From NCBI RefSeq assembly GCF_017573545.1, contig NZ_JAGEOK010000006.1, positions 62,001 to 126,000 on the forward strand: a stretch of 64,000 nucleotides of DNA, given 5' to 3'. Positions 43,269-52,208 of this stretch are shown here, piece after piece. The translations under genes and the position numbers were made by a program. The notes beneath the pieces were generated by a model. The model saw nothing but the letters and a program-made list of their open reading frames with translations, did not search any database and had not been told where the DNA came from. Source of the stretch: Actinomadura nitritigenes. GTDB lineage: Bacteria; Actinomycetota; Actinomycetes; Streptosporangiales; Streptosporangiaceae. Numbering within the stretch: position 1 is the first letter of the stretch; each line of letters starts with the position of its first letter.

Positions 43269-43712
43269 TCACAGGTGCCGGCGGATCGCCAGCGCCAGCC
43301 CGTCCCGCCGCGCCTCGTCGAGATCGTCCTCCGGGGGCCCTCCGAGCAGCGCGAACACCCGCGGGCCGCGCAGGTCGGCCGGCAGGTCGTCCGCGCGCGG
43401 GACGATGTGGAAGTGCACGTGGGCGAACCCTTCCGCCTCGGCGAACTGCGCGATGTAGGTCTTGCCGCACCCGGTGACCGCGTGCAGCGCCCGCGACAGC
43501 CGCACCTGCCAGGCCCCCAGCGCGGCGGCCTCCGCGTCGGTCAGCCCGGCGACGGCCGTGACGTGGCGGCGCGGCGCGAGGACGAGCCAGCCGGGCGTCC
43601 CGGTACCGAAGGCGTGCGCCACGCGCCAGTGCTCGTCGAACGCGACGACCTCGCGGGGCGGCAGCGCGTCCATGCGGGCATTGCGATCGCACACGAGGCA
43701 GTACTCCGTCAT
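43269..43712 (-). CDS. HIT-family protein
   Basis: 147 residues of the histidine triad nucleotide-binding superfamily. The active site HVHFHIVPR (H98, H100, H102) hydrolyses or transfers AMP-type phosphoramidates or dinucleotides. CLVC at residues 5-8 may bind zinc, as in HINT-like subgroups. No specific substrate. It lies upstream of rpmG on the same strand and could be co-transcribed. Confidence 0.88.
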   Translation of the reverse strand: MTEYCLVCDRNARMDALPPREVVAFDEHWRVAHAFGTGTPGWLVLAPRRHVTAVAGLTDAEAAALGAWQVRLSRALHAVTGCGKTYIAQFAEAEGFAHVHFHIVPRADDLPADLRGPRVFALLGGPPEDDLDEARRDGLALAIRRHL

Positions 43713-43817
43713 GTGCCGATGCTACGAACGCCCCCGCCGCGGACCAGGGTTCCGGGAACCTGTGGACAACGGGCGGCGGGCGGGGAGGTCCTAGACTCGG
43801 CGTGTGGACGGGGTGCC

Positions 43818-44246
43818 GTGAACGAGCTGAGTCAGGAGGACTTCGCGTCCCTGCTGGCGTTCCGGACGGGTCTGCGCCGCTACCTGCGGTGGAGCGAGAC
43901 GCGGGTACGGGAGGCGGGGCTGACGCCGGCGCAGCACCAGCTGCTGCTGGCGATCAAGGGGCACGGCCCGCAGGTCGCCCCGACGGTGGGCGACCTCGCC
44001 GGGTACCTGCTGCTGCGGCACCACAGCACGGTGGAGCTGATCGACCGGGCGGAGCGGGCCGGGCTGGTGCGGCGGGTCCGCGACGCCGATGACAACCGGG
44101 TGATCCGGGTGTCGCTGACGGCGGCGGCCGACCGGGTCCTGTCGGAGCTGACGCGGCTGCATCTGGCCGAACTGCAGAGCCTCGCGCCGATCCTGGACCG
44201 GCTGAGCACCGAGCTGAAGATCCTGGAGGACCCGCGGCACGGGTGA
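43818..44246 (+). CDS. MarR-family transcriptional regulator
   Basis: 142 residues from GTG 43818. MarR winged helix features: LTPAQHQLLLAIKGHG, VGDLAGYLLLRHHSTVELID, RAERAGLVRRVRDADDNRVI, then a C-terminal dimer helix. A promoter element TAGACT at 43792-43797 lies upstream. It is not divergent from a transporter; the HIT gene is on the other side. Target unknown. Confidence 0.83.
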   Translation: MNELSQEDFASLLAFRTGLRRYLRWSETRVREAGLTPAQHQLLLAIKGHGPQVAPTVGDLAGYLLLRHHSTVELIDRAERAGLVRRVRDADDNRVIRVSLTAAADRVLSELTRLHLAELQSLAPILDRLSTELKILEDPRHG

Positions 44247-44418
44247 GGCCGCACCGGCCGTTCGGCGTGCGGAAGGCGAGCGCGGCGGCCGCCGCGGTGA
44301 CGTCCTTCCCGTCCTGCGACGCGATGGCCGCCGACCTCGGGTGAGGGCGCGGTGCGGCACCGTCCGCCGTTCGCGGTGTGTTCATCCGCCGGTCGGACCC
44401 GGCTCCTACGGTGAGCCG

Positions 44419-45462
44419 GTGACCAAGATCGACAAAGCCCTCCCGTCCCGGCGGGCGGTCCTGGCCGGCGCGCTCGGCGCCGCCGCCCTCGCCGGGTCCG
44501 CCGCTCCCGCCCGCGCCTCGTCCCGCCCCGGCCCTCGCGGCCTCCGGGTGCTGATCGCGACCAACGAGCCGTGGGGCACCTACCACGTCTCCCCGCTGCT
44601 CCGCGAGGCCGCGGCGCGCGGCGTCCGGGTGACCCAGCTCGTCCCGGACCCGTCCCGGATCGCACCGGGCGACCCGGTGCCGGTCGCCACGCCGGACACC
44701 GCGCCGCGCGCCGACCTGCTGGTCGTCACCGGCGCGGGCGACTGGCCGCTGGAGTGCGCCGCGCGCTTCCGGCACCTCCCCCTCGCCGCCGGCTCGCTGG
44801 CCTACCTCGGCCCGGACGAGGCGGCGGGCGCGGAGCGGCTGCGCCCGCGGCTGCGGACCGTCACCTCGTCGTCCAGCGCCGAGGCACGGTCGTTCGCGAG
44901 CTACCTCGGCACGCACCGCCGCGTCCGCGTCGTCGGGTCACCGCAGACCGACGACCTGCCGCGCCGCGCGCCGGAGAGCGGCCTGGTGCTGGTCGTCACC
45001 AGCGTCACCCACCCGGACGGGACGGGCGGCGCCGCGCCGGGCACCGAACTGCTGCTCGCGTCGGCGGCGCGGCTGAAGGCCGCCGGCAGGCGCGTCCTCG
45101 TCGGCCTGCACCCGCGCGAGGACCCGGAGCTGTGGCGGCAGTACGAGATCAGCGCGGTGCCGACGCTCCAGGCGTCCGCGCGGGCCGAGGCCGCGATCGG
45201 GATCCCCGGCACGGTGTTCCCGCTGATCGCGGCGGTCGGCACGCCCCTGGTCGGATGCACCGACCCGGCGCTGGACGTGCCCGGCTACCTGCTGTCGGTG
45301 TGCTCGTCCACGATCGGGGACGCGGCGGACGCCGTCGCCGCCGTGTCCGGCGCGCACCTGCCGGACGCGTCCGTGCTCGCCGACGCGGTCGGGCCGATCG
45401 GCGGGTCCGCGGCGCGGCTGCTGGACGCGTGGCGCCGGACTCCCGGCGTCCACCCGCGCTGA
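44419..45462 (+). CDS. Secreted (Tat-type) protein of unknown function, 347 aa
   Basis: From GTG 44419 the N-terminus is KIDKALPSRRAVLAGALGAA, a twin-arginine signal (S-R-R-A-V-L) ending near PARASS. The mature part has alternating beta-strand/helix blocks: RVLIATNEPWGTYHVSPLLR, LVVTGAGDWPLE, VRVVGSPQTDDLPRR, RVLVGLHPREDPELW and AAIGIPGTVFPLIAAVGTP. The layout recalls GT-B-type glycosyltransferase or CDP-glycerol transferase-like domains, but no family can be named with confidence. Exported in folded form by the Tat route if the signal is used. Confidence 0.65.
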   Translation: MTKIDKALPSRRAVLAGALGAAALAGSAAPARASSRPGPRGLRVLIATNEPWGTYHVSPLLREAAARGVRVTQLVPDPSRIAPGDPVPVATPDTAPRADLLVVTGAGDWPLECAARFRHLPLAAGSLAYLGPDEAAGAERLRPRLRTVTSSSSAEARSFASYLGTHRRVRVVGSPQTDDLPRRAPESGLVLVVTSVTHPDGTGGAAPGTELLLASAARLKAAGRRVLVGLHPREDPELWRQYEISAVPTLQASARAEAAIGIPGTVFPLIAAVGTPLVGCTDPALDVPGYLLSVCSSTIGDAADAVAAVSGAHLPDASVLADAVGPIGGSAARLLDAWRRTPGVHPR

Positions 45463-45489
45463 TCCCCGCGCGCGCACGGAAAGCACGAC

Positions 45490-45516
45490 GGGCATCCCGT
45501 CCGGATCGGGATGCCC
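45490..45516. terminator. Terminator between Tat protein and MFS exporter ends
   Basis: A 10-bp perfect stem, GGGCATCCCG (45490-45499) with CGGGATGCCC (45507-45516), closes a 7-base loop between convergent genes. Confidence 0.7.
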
Positions 45517-45605
45517 ATCATGTGGTGGGGCGGCGGGCGGACCGGGCCGTCATTGGTCCGGGTCAAGGTTCCGTCCGCGCCCGCGTTCTGTGTCAAGCAG
45601 GGGGT

Positions 45606-47027
45606 TCAAGTGCCGGCGACCACTTCCTTCTCGGGTTCGGGGACGGGGGTGACGGGCCGGTGGCGGCGCGGGGTCATGCCGAGGGCCGCGATCGCGGCGA
45701 CGACCATGAACGCGCCGACCATCAGCCAGGCGTGCACGTAGGCGCGGTGAGCGTCCACGTAGCCGTGGGGGGAGCCGAGGACGGCGACGGCGAGGCTGAC
45801 GCCGAGGACGCTGCCGATCTGCCGGCTCATGTTGACGACGGCGCTTCCCGTCGCGAACCGGTGGTCGGGCAGGTCCGCGGCGGCGGCGGACAGGATGGTG
45901 GGAAGCGCGAGGCCGACGCCGACGCCGCCGACGAGCCAGCCGGGCAGCATCTCGGAGGCGTAGGCGGGAGCGGCGTCGAGTGAGAACGCGACCATGACGA
46001 CGCCGAACGCGCAGAGCATGCAGCCAACGGCGGTGATCAGGCCGACGGGGACGCGCCGCGCGGCCATCTTCCCCGCGATCAGCGCCATGACCGGGACCAT
46101 CAGGGGTCCGGGCGCGACGCCGAGGCCGGTGCGCACCGGCGAGTAGTGCCAGACCTGCTGCATCCACAGCACGCCCAGCAGCAGCTCGGCGGCGAACGCG
46201 ACGGTGAACAGCAGGACCGCGGCGTTCGACCAGGCGAAGGTGCGGACGGACAGCAGCGAGGGCTCGATCACGGGCGCCGGGTGCCTCCGGGAGCGTCCCC
46301 AGAAGAAGGCGAGGGCGATCACCGAGGCGCCCACCACGATCGCGGTGCGCTGCCCCGGCCAGTCGTTGACCTTCACCAGGCCGAGCGCGAGCAGGGCGAT
46401 CGCGCCGGTCAGCACGGCCGCGCCGGGCAGGTCGGGGACGCGGGCCGAGGCGCCGTCGCGGCTGTCGGGCACGAACCGCAGCGCCAGGGCCGTCGCGAGG
46501 AGCCCGATCGGCACGTTCACCTCGAACACCCAGCGCCAGGACGAGTCGACCAGGACCCCGCCGACCGCGGGCCCGGCGGCGGCGGCGAGCGCGGACGCCG
46601 ACGACCAGATCCGGACGGCGCCGGCGCGGCGTCCGGGCGGGAACACCGACAGCAGCAGGCCGAGGCTGGTGGGGATGAGCGCGGCGGCGCCGGCGGCCTG
46701 GACGACGCGGAACGCGACGAGCCACCACAGCGAGGGCGCGAGCGCGCACGCCTGGGAGGCGAGGGTGAAGACGGTGAGGCCGAGGACGAGGCCTGCCTTG
46801 CGGCCGTAGCGGTCGGCGAGCCGGCCGAGCGGGACGAGCAGCGCCGCGAACACGATCGCGTAGCCGTTCAGCACCCAGGACAGGTCGGCCAGGGACGTCC
46901 CGGCGAAGTCGCGGCCGATGTCGTCGAACGCGACGTTGACGATGAACAGGTCGAGGCCCGCCATGAAGGAGGCGACGGACAGCACCGCGAGCGACGTCCC
47001 CGGGCGCACCTGACTTTGTTTCACCAT
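45606..47027 (-). CDS. MFS multidrug exporter (DHA2/EmrB-like)
   Basis: 473 residues from ATG 47027, with about 14 hydrophobic segments, the DHA2 layout. Motif A (LVPLGRLADRYGRKAG) and motif C-like (SALAAAAGPAVGGVLVDSSW) are visible; this group exports drugs or secondary metabolites with proton antiport. The open frame extends to 47282, but that part runs over the HxlR gene, and MVKQSQ is the natural start. A CTGACT palindrome overlaps its start codon, so the divergent HxlR regulator is the likely repressor. Substrate unknown. Confidence 0.88.
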   Translation of the reverse strand: MVKQSQVRPGTSLAVLSVASFMAGLDLFIVNVAFDDIGRDFAGTSLADLSWVLNGYAIVFAALLVPLGRLADRYGRKAGLVLGLTVFTLASQACALAPSLWWLVAFRVVQAAGAAALIPTSLGLLLSVFPPGRRAGAVRIWSSASALAAAAGPAVGGVLVDSSWRWVFEVNVPIGLLATALALRFVPDSRDGASARVPDLPGAAVLTGAIALLALGLVKVNDWPGQRTAIVVGASVIALAFFWGRSRRHPAPVIEPSLLSVRTFAWSNAAVLLFTVAFAAELLLGVLWMQQVWHYSPVRTGLGVAPGPLMVPVMALIAGKMAARRVPVGLITAVGCMLCAFGVVMVAFSLDAAPAYASEMLPGWLVGGVGVGLALPTILSAAAADLPDHRFATGSAVVNMSRQIGSVLGVSLAVAVLGSPHGYVDAHRAYVHAWLMVGAFMVVAAIAALGMTPRRHRPVTPVPEPEKEVVAGT

Positions 47028-47075
47028 AGTCAGGGACGCTAACCCGGCCACCTGACTTTGGTCAAGCGAAGTCAG
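47010..47075. promoter_or_regulatory. Twin HxlR-type operators
   Basis: Two 24-bp dyads, CTGACT-N12-AGTCAG (47010-47033) and CTGACTT-N10-AAGTCAG (47052-47075), have centres 42 bp apart, four helical turns. The first covers the MFS start codon; the second covers the -35 and spacer of the hxlR-type promoter. Confidence 0.75.
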
Positions 47076-47094
47076 CAGGTTTATAGTGGTTCCC
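47058..47094 (+). promoter_or_regulatory. HxlR gene promoter, leaderless
   Basis: -35 TTGGTC (47058-47063), 18-bp spacer, -10 TATAGT (47082-47087), GTG start seven bases later at 47095. The second operator overlaps it, so autoregulation is likely. Confidence 0.55.
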
Positions 47095-47592
47095 GTGACG
47101 ATCGCACTTGAGGGGCATTTCGCCGACCGCGACACCTGGTCGATGCAGAACTGCCCGGTCGCGCGGACGCTCGCCGCGCTCGGCCCGCCGTCGGCGGTGC
47201 TGGTGCTCAGCGAGGCGTACTTCGGGACGAACCGGTTCGGCGACTTCGTGAAGAACCTCGAGATGACCGAGTCCGCCGTCACCGCCCGCCTCCGCCACCT
47301 GGTGAAGGCGGGGCTGCTCGTCCGCGAGCCCTACCAGGAGCCCGGGCAGCGCACCCGCTACGAGTACCACCTGACCAAGATGGGGCTGGACCTCGCGCCG
47401 ACCCTCGTCAGCCTCATGGAGTGGGGCGAGACGTACCTGCCCGGCGAGGAGGGGCGGCAGGTCGCACTCCGGCACGCCGGCTGCGGCGAGGCCGTGACCG
47501 CCCAGGTCCGCTGCGCGGACGGGCACGACGTCGCCGTCGACGAGATCGTGATGGGTTCGCCGTCGCCCGCGGCCGACGGCGAACCCGCCTGA
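47095..47592 (+). CDS. HxlR-family transcriptional regulator
   Basis: About 165 residues (GTG 47095; GTG 47086 is the alternative). The HxlR layout is clear: NCPVARTLAALGPPSAVLVL, RFGDFVKNLEMTESAVTARL and LVKAGLLVREPYQEPGQRTR with a winged HTH. A C-terminal extension of about 50 residues includes HAGCGEAVTAQVRCADGH, with two cysteines that could sense redox or electrophiles. The paired palindromes upstream indicate repression of itself and the divergent exporter. Confidence 0.86.
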   Translation: MTIALEGHFADRDTWSMQNCPVARTLAALGPPSAVLVLSEAYFGTNRFGDFVKNLEMTESAVTARLRHLVKAGLLVREPYQEPGQRTRYEYHLTKMGLDLAPTLVSLMEWGETYLPGEEGRQVALRHAGCGEAVTAQVRCADGHDVAVDEIVMGSPSPAADGEPA

Positions 47593-47627
47593 CCGCTTCT
47601 CGACCCCGCCCACGGCGGCGAACCCGC

Positions 47628-47648
47628 CCGGCGTCCCCTCGACGCCGG
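47628..47648. terminator. Terminator after the conservon and HxlR gene
   Basis: CCGGCGT (47628-47634) pairs with ACGCCGG (47642-47648) around a 7-base loop between convergent genes. Confidence 0.5.
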
Positions 47649-47674
47649 CGGCGGGTCCGCCGCCTCCCGGCGGG

Positions 47675-48358
47675 CTAGCCCTCCGCGCGGGCCGGGGCGG
47701 GCCAGGGCCGCGGCCCCGGCTCGGACGGGGGCCGGGAGGCCGCCGCGCCCGCGATCCGCAGCGCGTGCTCCACCAGCGCGACCAGCACCTCCTTCGCCGA
47801 CCCGTTCCGCCGCGCGTCGCACAGCAGCACCGGCACGTGCGGGTCGATGTCCAGCGCCGTCCGGATCTCCGGCGGCTCGTAGCGGTCGGCGTCGTCGAAG
47901 CAGTTGACCGCCACCACGAACGGCGTGCCCTTCTGCTCGAAGTAGTCGATGGACGCGAAGCTCGCCATCAGCCGCCGCGTGTCGGCCAGCACGACCGCGC
48001 CGAGCGCGCCGCGGGACAGCTCGTTCCACATGAACCAGAACCGCTCCTGCCCGGGCGTGCCGAACAGGTAGATCGCGACGCCGTCGCGCAGCGTGATGCG
48101 GCCGAAGTCCATCGCCACGGTCGTGGTCGTCTTGGCGGCGACGCCGTCCAGGTCGTCCACGGCGGCGCCGAGGTCGGTGAGCGCCTCCTCGGTGCGCAGC
48201 GGCCGGATCTCGCTGACCGCGCCGACCAGGGTCGTCTTGCCGACCCCGAACCCGCCGGCGACCAGGATCTTCAGCGCGACCCGCGGCCCGTCGAGCCGCT
48301 CGTCGTGCTCGCCGGGCGGGACGTGGTCGGGCGGGGGATCAGAGCGCGCGGAGTTCAT
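47675..48358 (-). CDS. cvnD: Conservon GTPase-like ATP/GTP-binding protein (CvnD)
   Basis: 227 residues with a P-loop GGFGVGKTT (35-43), a Ras-like switch region TTTTVAMDFGRI and FGTPGQERFWFMW (G3-type DxxG replaced by GTPGQ), and VNCFDD. This is the last gene of a conservon (cvnABCD), a four-protein module found in many actinomycetes that works like a G-protein/sensor complex in development and metabolism. Its start overlaps the DUF742 gene by 20 bp. Confidence 0.9.
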   Translation of the reverse strand: MNSARSDPPPDHVPPGEHDERLDGPRVALKILVAGGFGVGKTTLVGAVSEIRPLRTEEALTDLGAAVDDLDGVAAKTTTTVAMDFGRITLRDGVAIYLFGTPGQERFWFMWNELSRGALGAVVLADTRRLMASFASIDYFEQKGTPFVVAVNCFDDADRYEPPEIRTALDIDPHVPVLLCDARRNGSAKEVLVALVEHALRIAGAAASRPPSEPGPRPWPAPARAEG

Positions 48359-49022
48359 CGAGCACCCTCCTGAGCAGGTTCGGGTCGTTGTGCGGCTGGA
48401 CGGACGGGGTGGCGGGGGCCCAGCGCTGGACGCTCACCAGGCCGGAGTCGACCAGGTCGCCGGCCAGCACCCGGATCACGCCGAACGGCAGGTCCAGGTC
48501 GGAGGCCAGGTCGGCCAGGGCGTGCGGGCGGCGGCACAGCGCGAGCAGCCGGCGCTGGTGCCGCGAGAGGCGGCCGGGCTCGGCGGGCGCCCGGCCCGTC
48601 GCGACGAGGATCGCCACGATGTCGAGCGGCTCGCCGCGCGGCCGGGTCCGGCCGCGGGTCACCGCGTAGGGGCGGACGATCGGCCCGGCGGCGGCGTCGA
48701 TCCACCGCTCCCGCGCCGGAGCGAACGGACCGCCGCTGCCGCCGGGCTCGCCGAACGCGCCGGGCTCGCCGAACGCGCCGGGCTCCCCGTATCCGGCGGG
48801 GTCGCCGTATCCCGCCGGATCGCCGAAACCGCCGGGGTCGCCGGCACCGGGCGGGGGCCCGCCGGAGACGCCTGGCACACCGGACGCGCCGGGACCGCCG
48901 GACGCGTTCGGACGGCCGGGGACGCCTGGAGCACCGGGCCCGCCGGGGCCCGGGGGTCCGCCGGTCCCGGGAGCACCGGGACCGGCGGGTCCCCGGGGGG
49001 CGCCGGGTGCGCTGGGGGTCAT
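48339..49022 (-). CDS. cvnC: DUF742 protein (CvnC) with Gly/Pro-rich N-terminus
   Basis: 227 residues. The last 120 residues are the DUF742 domain (IVRPYAVTRGRTRP, LSRHQRRLLALCRRPHALAD, LPFGVIRVLAGDLVDSGLV), a winged-helix-like partner of the conservon. The N-terminal 105 residues are almost all Gly, Pro and Ala in collagen-like and FGEPGA/YGDPAG hexapeptide repeats, encoded by 18-bp DNA repeats. The low-complexity tail is probably a flexible spacer. It lies 6 bp after cvnB. Confidence 0.88.
   Translation of the reverse strand: MTPSAPGAPRGPAGPGAPGTGGPPGPGGPGAPGVPGRPNASGGPGASGVPGVSGGPPPGAGDPGGFGDPAGYGDPAGYGEPGAFGEPGAFGEPGGSGGPFAPARERWIDAAAGPIVRPYAVTRGRTRPRGEPLDIVAILVATGRAPAEPGRLSRHQRRLLALCRRPHALADLASDLDLPFGVIRVLAGDLVDSGLVSVQRWAPATPSVQPHNDPNLLRRVLDELRAL
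48741..48843. repeat. 18-bp repeats in cvnC
   Basis: About six imperfect 18-bp units around GGCTCGCCGAACGCGCC encode (F/Y)G(E/D)P(G/A)x hexapeptides. The repeat makes this stretch prone to length variation. Confidence 0.7.
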
Positions 49023-49028
49023 GGCGGC

Positions 49029-49448
49029 TCACCCGGATCCGGGCCCCGGGCCCGGCTGTCTCAGGCCGGTCGACAGCTGCTTGCCGACCCGTTTGACCAG
49101 CATCGTCATCTCGTAGGCGACCAGTCCCGCGTTCGCGCCGACCTCGCTGAGCAGCGCCAGGCAGCTGTTGGCGCCGGCCGGGACGACGAAGAACAGGCCG
49201 CGCTCCATCTCGATCATCGTCTGCCGGACCTCGCCGGAGTCCAGCTGCGGCCGGGCGCCGATGGCCAGGCTGTGGAAGCCGGCGGCGAGCGCGGCGAGGT
49301 ACTCGGAGTCCTCCCGCCCGACGCCCCGCGACATGCCCATCACCAGGCCGTCCCGCGACAGCACGACGACCTTGCGGATCTGCGGGACCCGGTCGACGAG
49401 GTCGTCCAGCAGCCAGTTCAGCTCGTTGGTCGTTCCCTGCCCGCTCAT
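49029..49448 (-). CDS. cvnB: Roadblock/LC7 protein (CvnB)
   Basis: 139 residues of the roadblock/LC7 fold: NELNWLLDDLVDRVPQIRKV, VVLSRDGLVMGMSRGVGRED, MERGLFFVVPAGANSCLALL. In conservons this protein binds the CvnD GTPase. ATG 49448 overlaps the end of cvnA by four bases. Confidence 0.92.
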   Translation of the reverse strand: MSGQGTTNELNWLLDDLVDRVPQIRKVVVLSRDGLVMGMSRGVGREDSEYLAALAAGFHSLAIGARPQLDSGEVRQTMIEMERGLFFVVPAGANSCLALLSEVGANAGLVAYEMTMLVKRVGKQLSTGLRQPGPGPGSG

Positions 49449-52099
49449 GCCCGCTCCCTGCCGTCCGGTGCCTCGTCCTCGTCACGTCCCCGCAGCCAGC
49501 CCGCCTGGAGTGCGGCGAACAGGTCGCGGGACGCCTCCGCCGACCGCTCCTCCCACGCGACGAGCGCGTCGTCGGGGTGGGCCGGTGCCGTGCGCGGCGT
49601 CGCCCGCGGGTCGTCCCGCAGCTGCGGCGCCAGGTTGCCGCCGCGGACCCGCCGCGGCAGCGGCGCGCGCCCGCCGCCCGCCTGGACCTCGCCGAACGAG
49701 GCGGGCGTCTCGAACGCCCGCGTCTCGGCGGGTCCCGCGTCGAGGTGCGGCGTCTCCAGCCGCCACGCCTCGTGGAAGGGCTGGGTCGCGTGCGGGGACG
49801 GCTGGGTCGCCTCCGGGGACGGCATGGTGCCGTCCGGTTCCGGGAAGTCCGGTGCCGGCGGCGCCTCGACGTCGAACGGGGTCGGCGCGTTCAGCATCGC
49901 GGTCCCGTTCGCCGGCCCCGACCCGGCCACGCCGGAAGGCCAGGGACGCAGCGAGCCGTTCGCCGTGCCGTTCGCCGTGCCGTTCGCCATGCCGTTCGCC
50001 GCGCCGTTCCCGGGCGGTGGCGCCGGGGCGGCCGCCTGGTGCGCGATCGGCGCGTCGTCCTCGTCGTCGGGCCCTTCGGCCTCCACGATCAGCCGGCGCG
50101 GGATCAGCACCACGGCGCTGACGCCGCCGTACAGCGACGGCTGCAGGGCGACCCGGATGCCGTGCCGGTGGGCGAGCCGCCCGACGACGAACAGCCCGAG
50201 CCGGTCGGTGACGGCGAGGTCGAACTCCGGGGGCTGCGACAGCCGCAGGTTCAGCGCGTCCAGCTCGGACTGGTCGAGGCCGATGCCGCGGTCGATGACG
50301 TCGACCGCGAACCCGTTGGCGCCCATCTCGCCGCGCACCAGCACCTCGGTCGGCGACGGCGAGAACACCGTGGCGTTCTCGATCAGCTCGGCGAGCAGGT
50401 GCACGATGTCGGCGACGGCCTCGCCGATCACCGCGGCCCGGCCGGACACCACCACGACCTCGACCCGGGTGTAGTCCTCGACCTCCGAGATCGCCGACCG
50501 CAGCACGTCCTCGACGTGCACGGGCCTGCTCCAGCCCCGGCCCGGCGCCGTCCCGGACAGGATGACCAGGCCCTCGGCGTGCCGGCGCATGCGGGTGGTG
50601 AGGTGGTCGAGCCGGAACAGGTCCTCCAGCGCCTTCGGGTCGGACGCGCCGCGCTCCATCTCGTCCAGCATCCGCAGCTGGCGGTGCAGCAGCGACTGGC
50701 TGCGCCACGCCACGTTCAGGAACACCCGGCTGATGCCCTGCCGCAGGTACGACTCGCGGACGGCGGTCTCGATCGCGGTGTGCTGGACGCGGGTGAAGGC
50801 GTCCCCGACCCGGGACACCTCCCGGCTCTTGCCGATGACCAGGGGCGGCGCCTCCGCGTCCACGTCCACCTCCTCGCCGCGGCGCAGCCGCGCCACCACC
50901 CGCGGCAGCCGGTTCGAGGCGAGGTCGAGGGCGGCGCGCTGCAGCCCGCGCAGCTCGCGGGAGAGGCTGCGCGCGGCCAGCAGCGACAGGACGATCGACG
51001 CGATCACGGCGAGCAGCCCGAACCCGCCCGCGACGACCAGCCGCATGATGATCCGGTTGCCGATCGGCTTGGCCATGTCGTCCAGCGCCAGGCTCGCCTG
51101 GGTGACCCGCTGGTCCCACGCCTGCCCGAGCAGCTGCGTGGTGGCCGTCCAGTCGCCCGCCTCGGCGGGCAGCCGGTCGCCGCGCGCGTTCACGATCGCC
51201 GACTCGGCCGCGCGGTACCGCTGGAAACCGGCGGACTGGGCGAGCTGCTGCAGCGGGGCCCGGATGCTCGCGTTGAGGTCGGCGAGCCCGGCCTCGAACG
51301 CCTGCCGGCCCTGCGCCGCGAACTGGACGAACGCGACGTGCTCGGCCGGGGTGAAGCGGCCCCCGCGCGCCATCGCGGAGATGACCAGCGAGTCCTCCTT
51401 CAGCATGGAGGCGCGGGCGTTGCCGAGGCTGATCAGCGCGCGGCCCTGGGTGAGGATGTTGACGTCGTCGACGGCGACGAAGCCGTTGAACACCGAGACG
51501 AGGTCGTCGAGGACGGTGCTGTAGGAGTTGATGAGGTCGAGCGGCTCGGTGCGTCCGGCGTCGACCCGGGCGCGCAGCTGCGGCAGCTTCGCCAGTTCCC
51601 GGACGGCGACGGTGAGCCGCTGCTTGGTCTCGGGCTTCGCGGCGTCCTGCGCCTTCTTGGACAGCGCCGACCTCTTGAAGGCGGCCTCGAGGCCGTCGAC
51701 CCGGGCGCGCTGCTGCCCGAGCCTCTGCTTGTACTGGGGCTGCCGCGTGACCAGCGCGGCGACGCTCAGGGAACGTTCCGCCTGGAGCTGGCTCACCAGC
51801 GTGATGCCGGGCAGCCCGATCTTCTCGTAGGTGGTGGAGAAGTCGTACTTGTCGAACGCGTCGCCGAGCGTGATGTTCGCGGCGAACGCCCACAGGGCTA
51901 TCAGGGAGACCAGGGGGACGAGGAGCAGCGCGGTGATGCGCATGCGGATCGGCCGCCGTTTCCGGGGCCGGGCGCTCTCCTCGCCGGTGCGTCTCGTGCG
52001 TCGCGTGCGTTCCGCGGCGAAGTCGCCGCCGCCGGGATCCTCCCGGGCCGGGGCCGCGTTCGGGGCCGCCGGCCGGCCTTCGGTGTCCAATCCGATCAC
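49445..52099 (-). CDS. cvnA: Conservon sensor histidine kinase-like protein (CvnA)
   Basis: 884 residues from GTG 52099. Domains in order: a Pro/Arg-rich cytoplasmic start, a membrane helix (about 54-75), an extracytoplasmic nitrate/nitrite-sensor-like domain (about 75-340), a second membrane helix with VAGGFGLLAVIASIVLSLL, a HAMP-like segment, and an HATPase domain (VADIVHLLAELIENATVFSP, DVIDRGIGLDQSELDAL). No clear phospho-accepting His box is seen, as in other CvnA proteins. The C-terminal 230 residues are disordered with NG-x-A tetrapeptides. First gene of the cvnA-D operon. Confidence 0.9.
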   Translation of the reverse strand: MIGLDTEGRPAAPNAAPAREDPGGGDFAAERTRRTRRTGEESARPRKRRPIRMRITALLLVPLVSLIALWAFAANITLGDAFDKYDFSTTYEKIGLPGITLVSQLQAERSLSVAALVTRQPQYKQRLGQQRARVDGLEAAFKRSALSKKAQDAAKPETKQRLTVAVRELAKLPQLRARVDAGRTEPLDLINSYSTVLDDLVSVFNGFVAVDDVNILTQGRALISLGNARASMLKEDSLVISAMARGGRFTPAEHVAFVQFAAQGRQAFEAGLADLNASIRAPLQQLAQSAGFQRYRAAESAIVNARGDRLPAEAGDWTATTQLLGQAWDQRVTQASLALDDMAKPIGNRIIMRLVVAGGFGLLAVIASIVLSLLAARSLSRELRGLQRAALDLASNRLPRVVARLRRGEEVDVDAEAPPLVIGKSREVSRVGDAFTRVQHTAIETAVRESYLRQGISRVFLNVAWRSQSLLHRQLRMLDEMERGASDPKALEDLFRLDHLTTRMRRHAEGLVILSGTAPGRGWSRPVHVEDVLRSAISEVEDYTRVEVVVVSGRAAVIGEAVADIVHLLAELIENATVFSPSPTEVLVRGEMGANGFAVDVIDRGIGLDQSELDALNLRLSQPPEFDLAVTDRLGLFVVGRLAHRHGIRVALQPSLYGGVSAVVLIPRRLIVEAEGPDDEDDAPIAHQAAAPAPPPGNGAANGMANGTANGTANGSLRPWPSGVAGSGPANGTAMLNAPTPFDVEAPPAPDFPEPDGTMPSPEATQPSPHATQPFHEAWRLETPHLDAGPAETRAFETPASFGEVQAGGGRAPLPRRVRGGNLAPQLRDDPRATPRTAPAHPDDALVAWEERSAEASRDLFAALQAGWLRGRDEDEAPDGRERA
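49955..50009. repeat. 12-bp tandem repeats in cvnA
   Basis: Four 12-bp units of GCCGTTCGCCGT, starting at 49955, plus a partial fifth to 50009, encode ANGT/ANGM tetrapeptides in the disordered C-terminal tail. Confidence 0.75.
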
Positions 52100-52208
52100 C
52101 CACTCGTCGGGGTCGGGCCTGCTGTCGGCCCGGTGCAGGGTTCGTCGAACTCGGGTCGGGGCGGGCCGGCTCCGGGGGCCGCGCCTCGCCGGGGGCGGGA
52201 CGGGGCGC

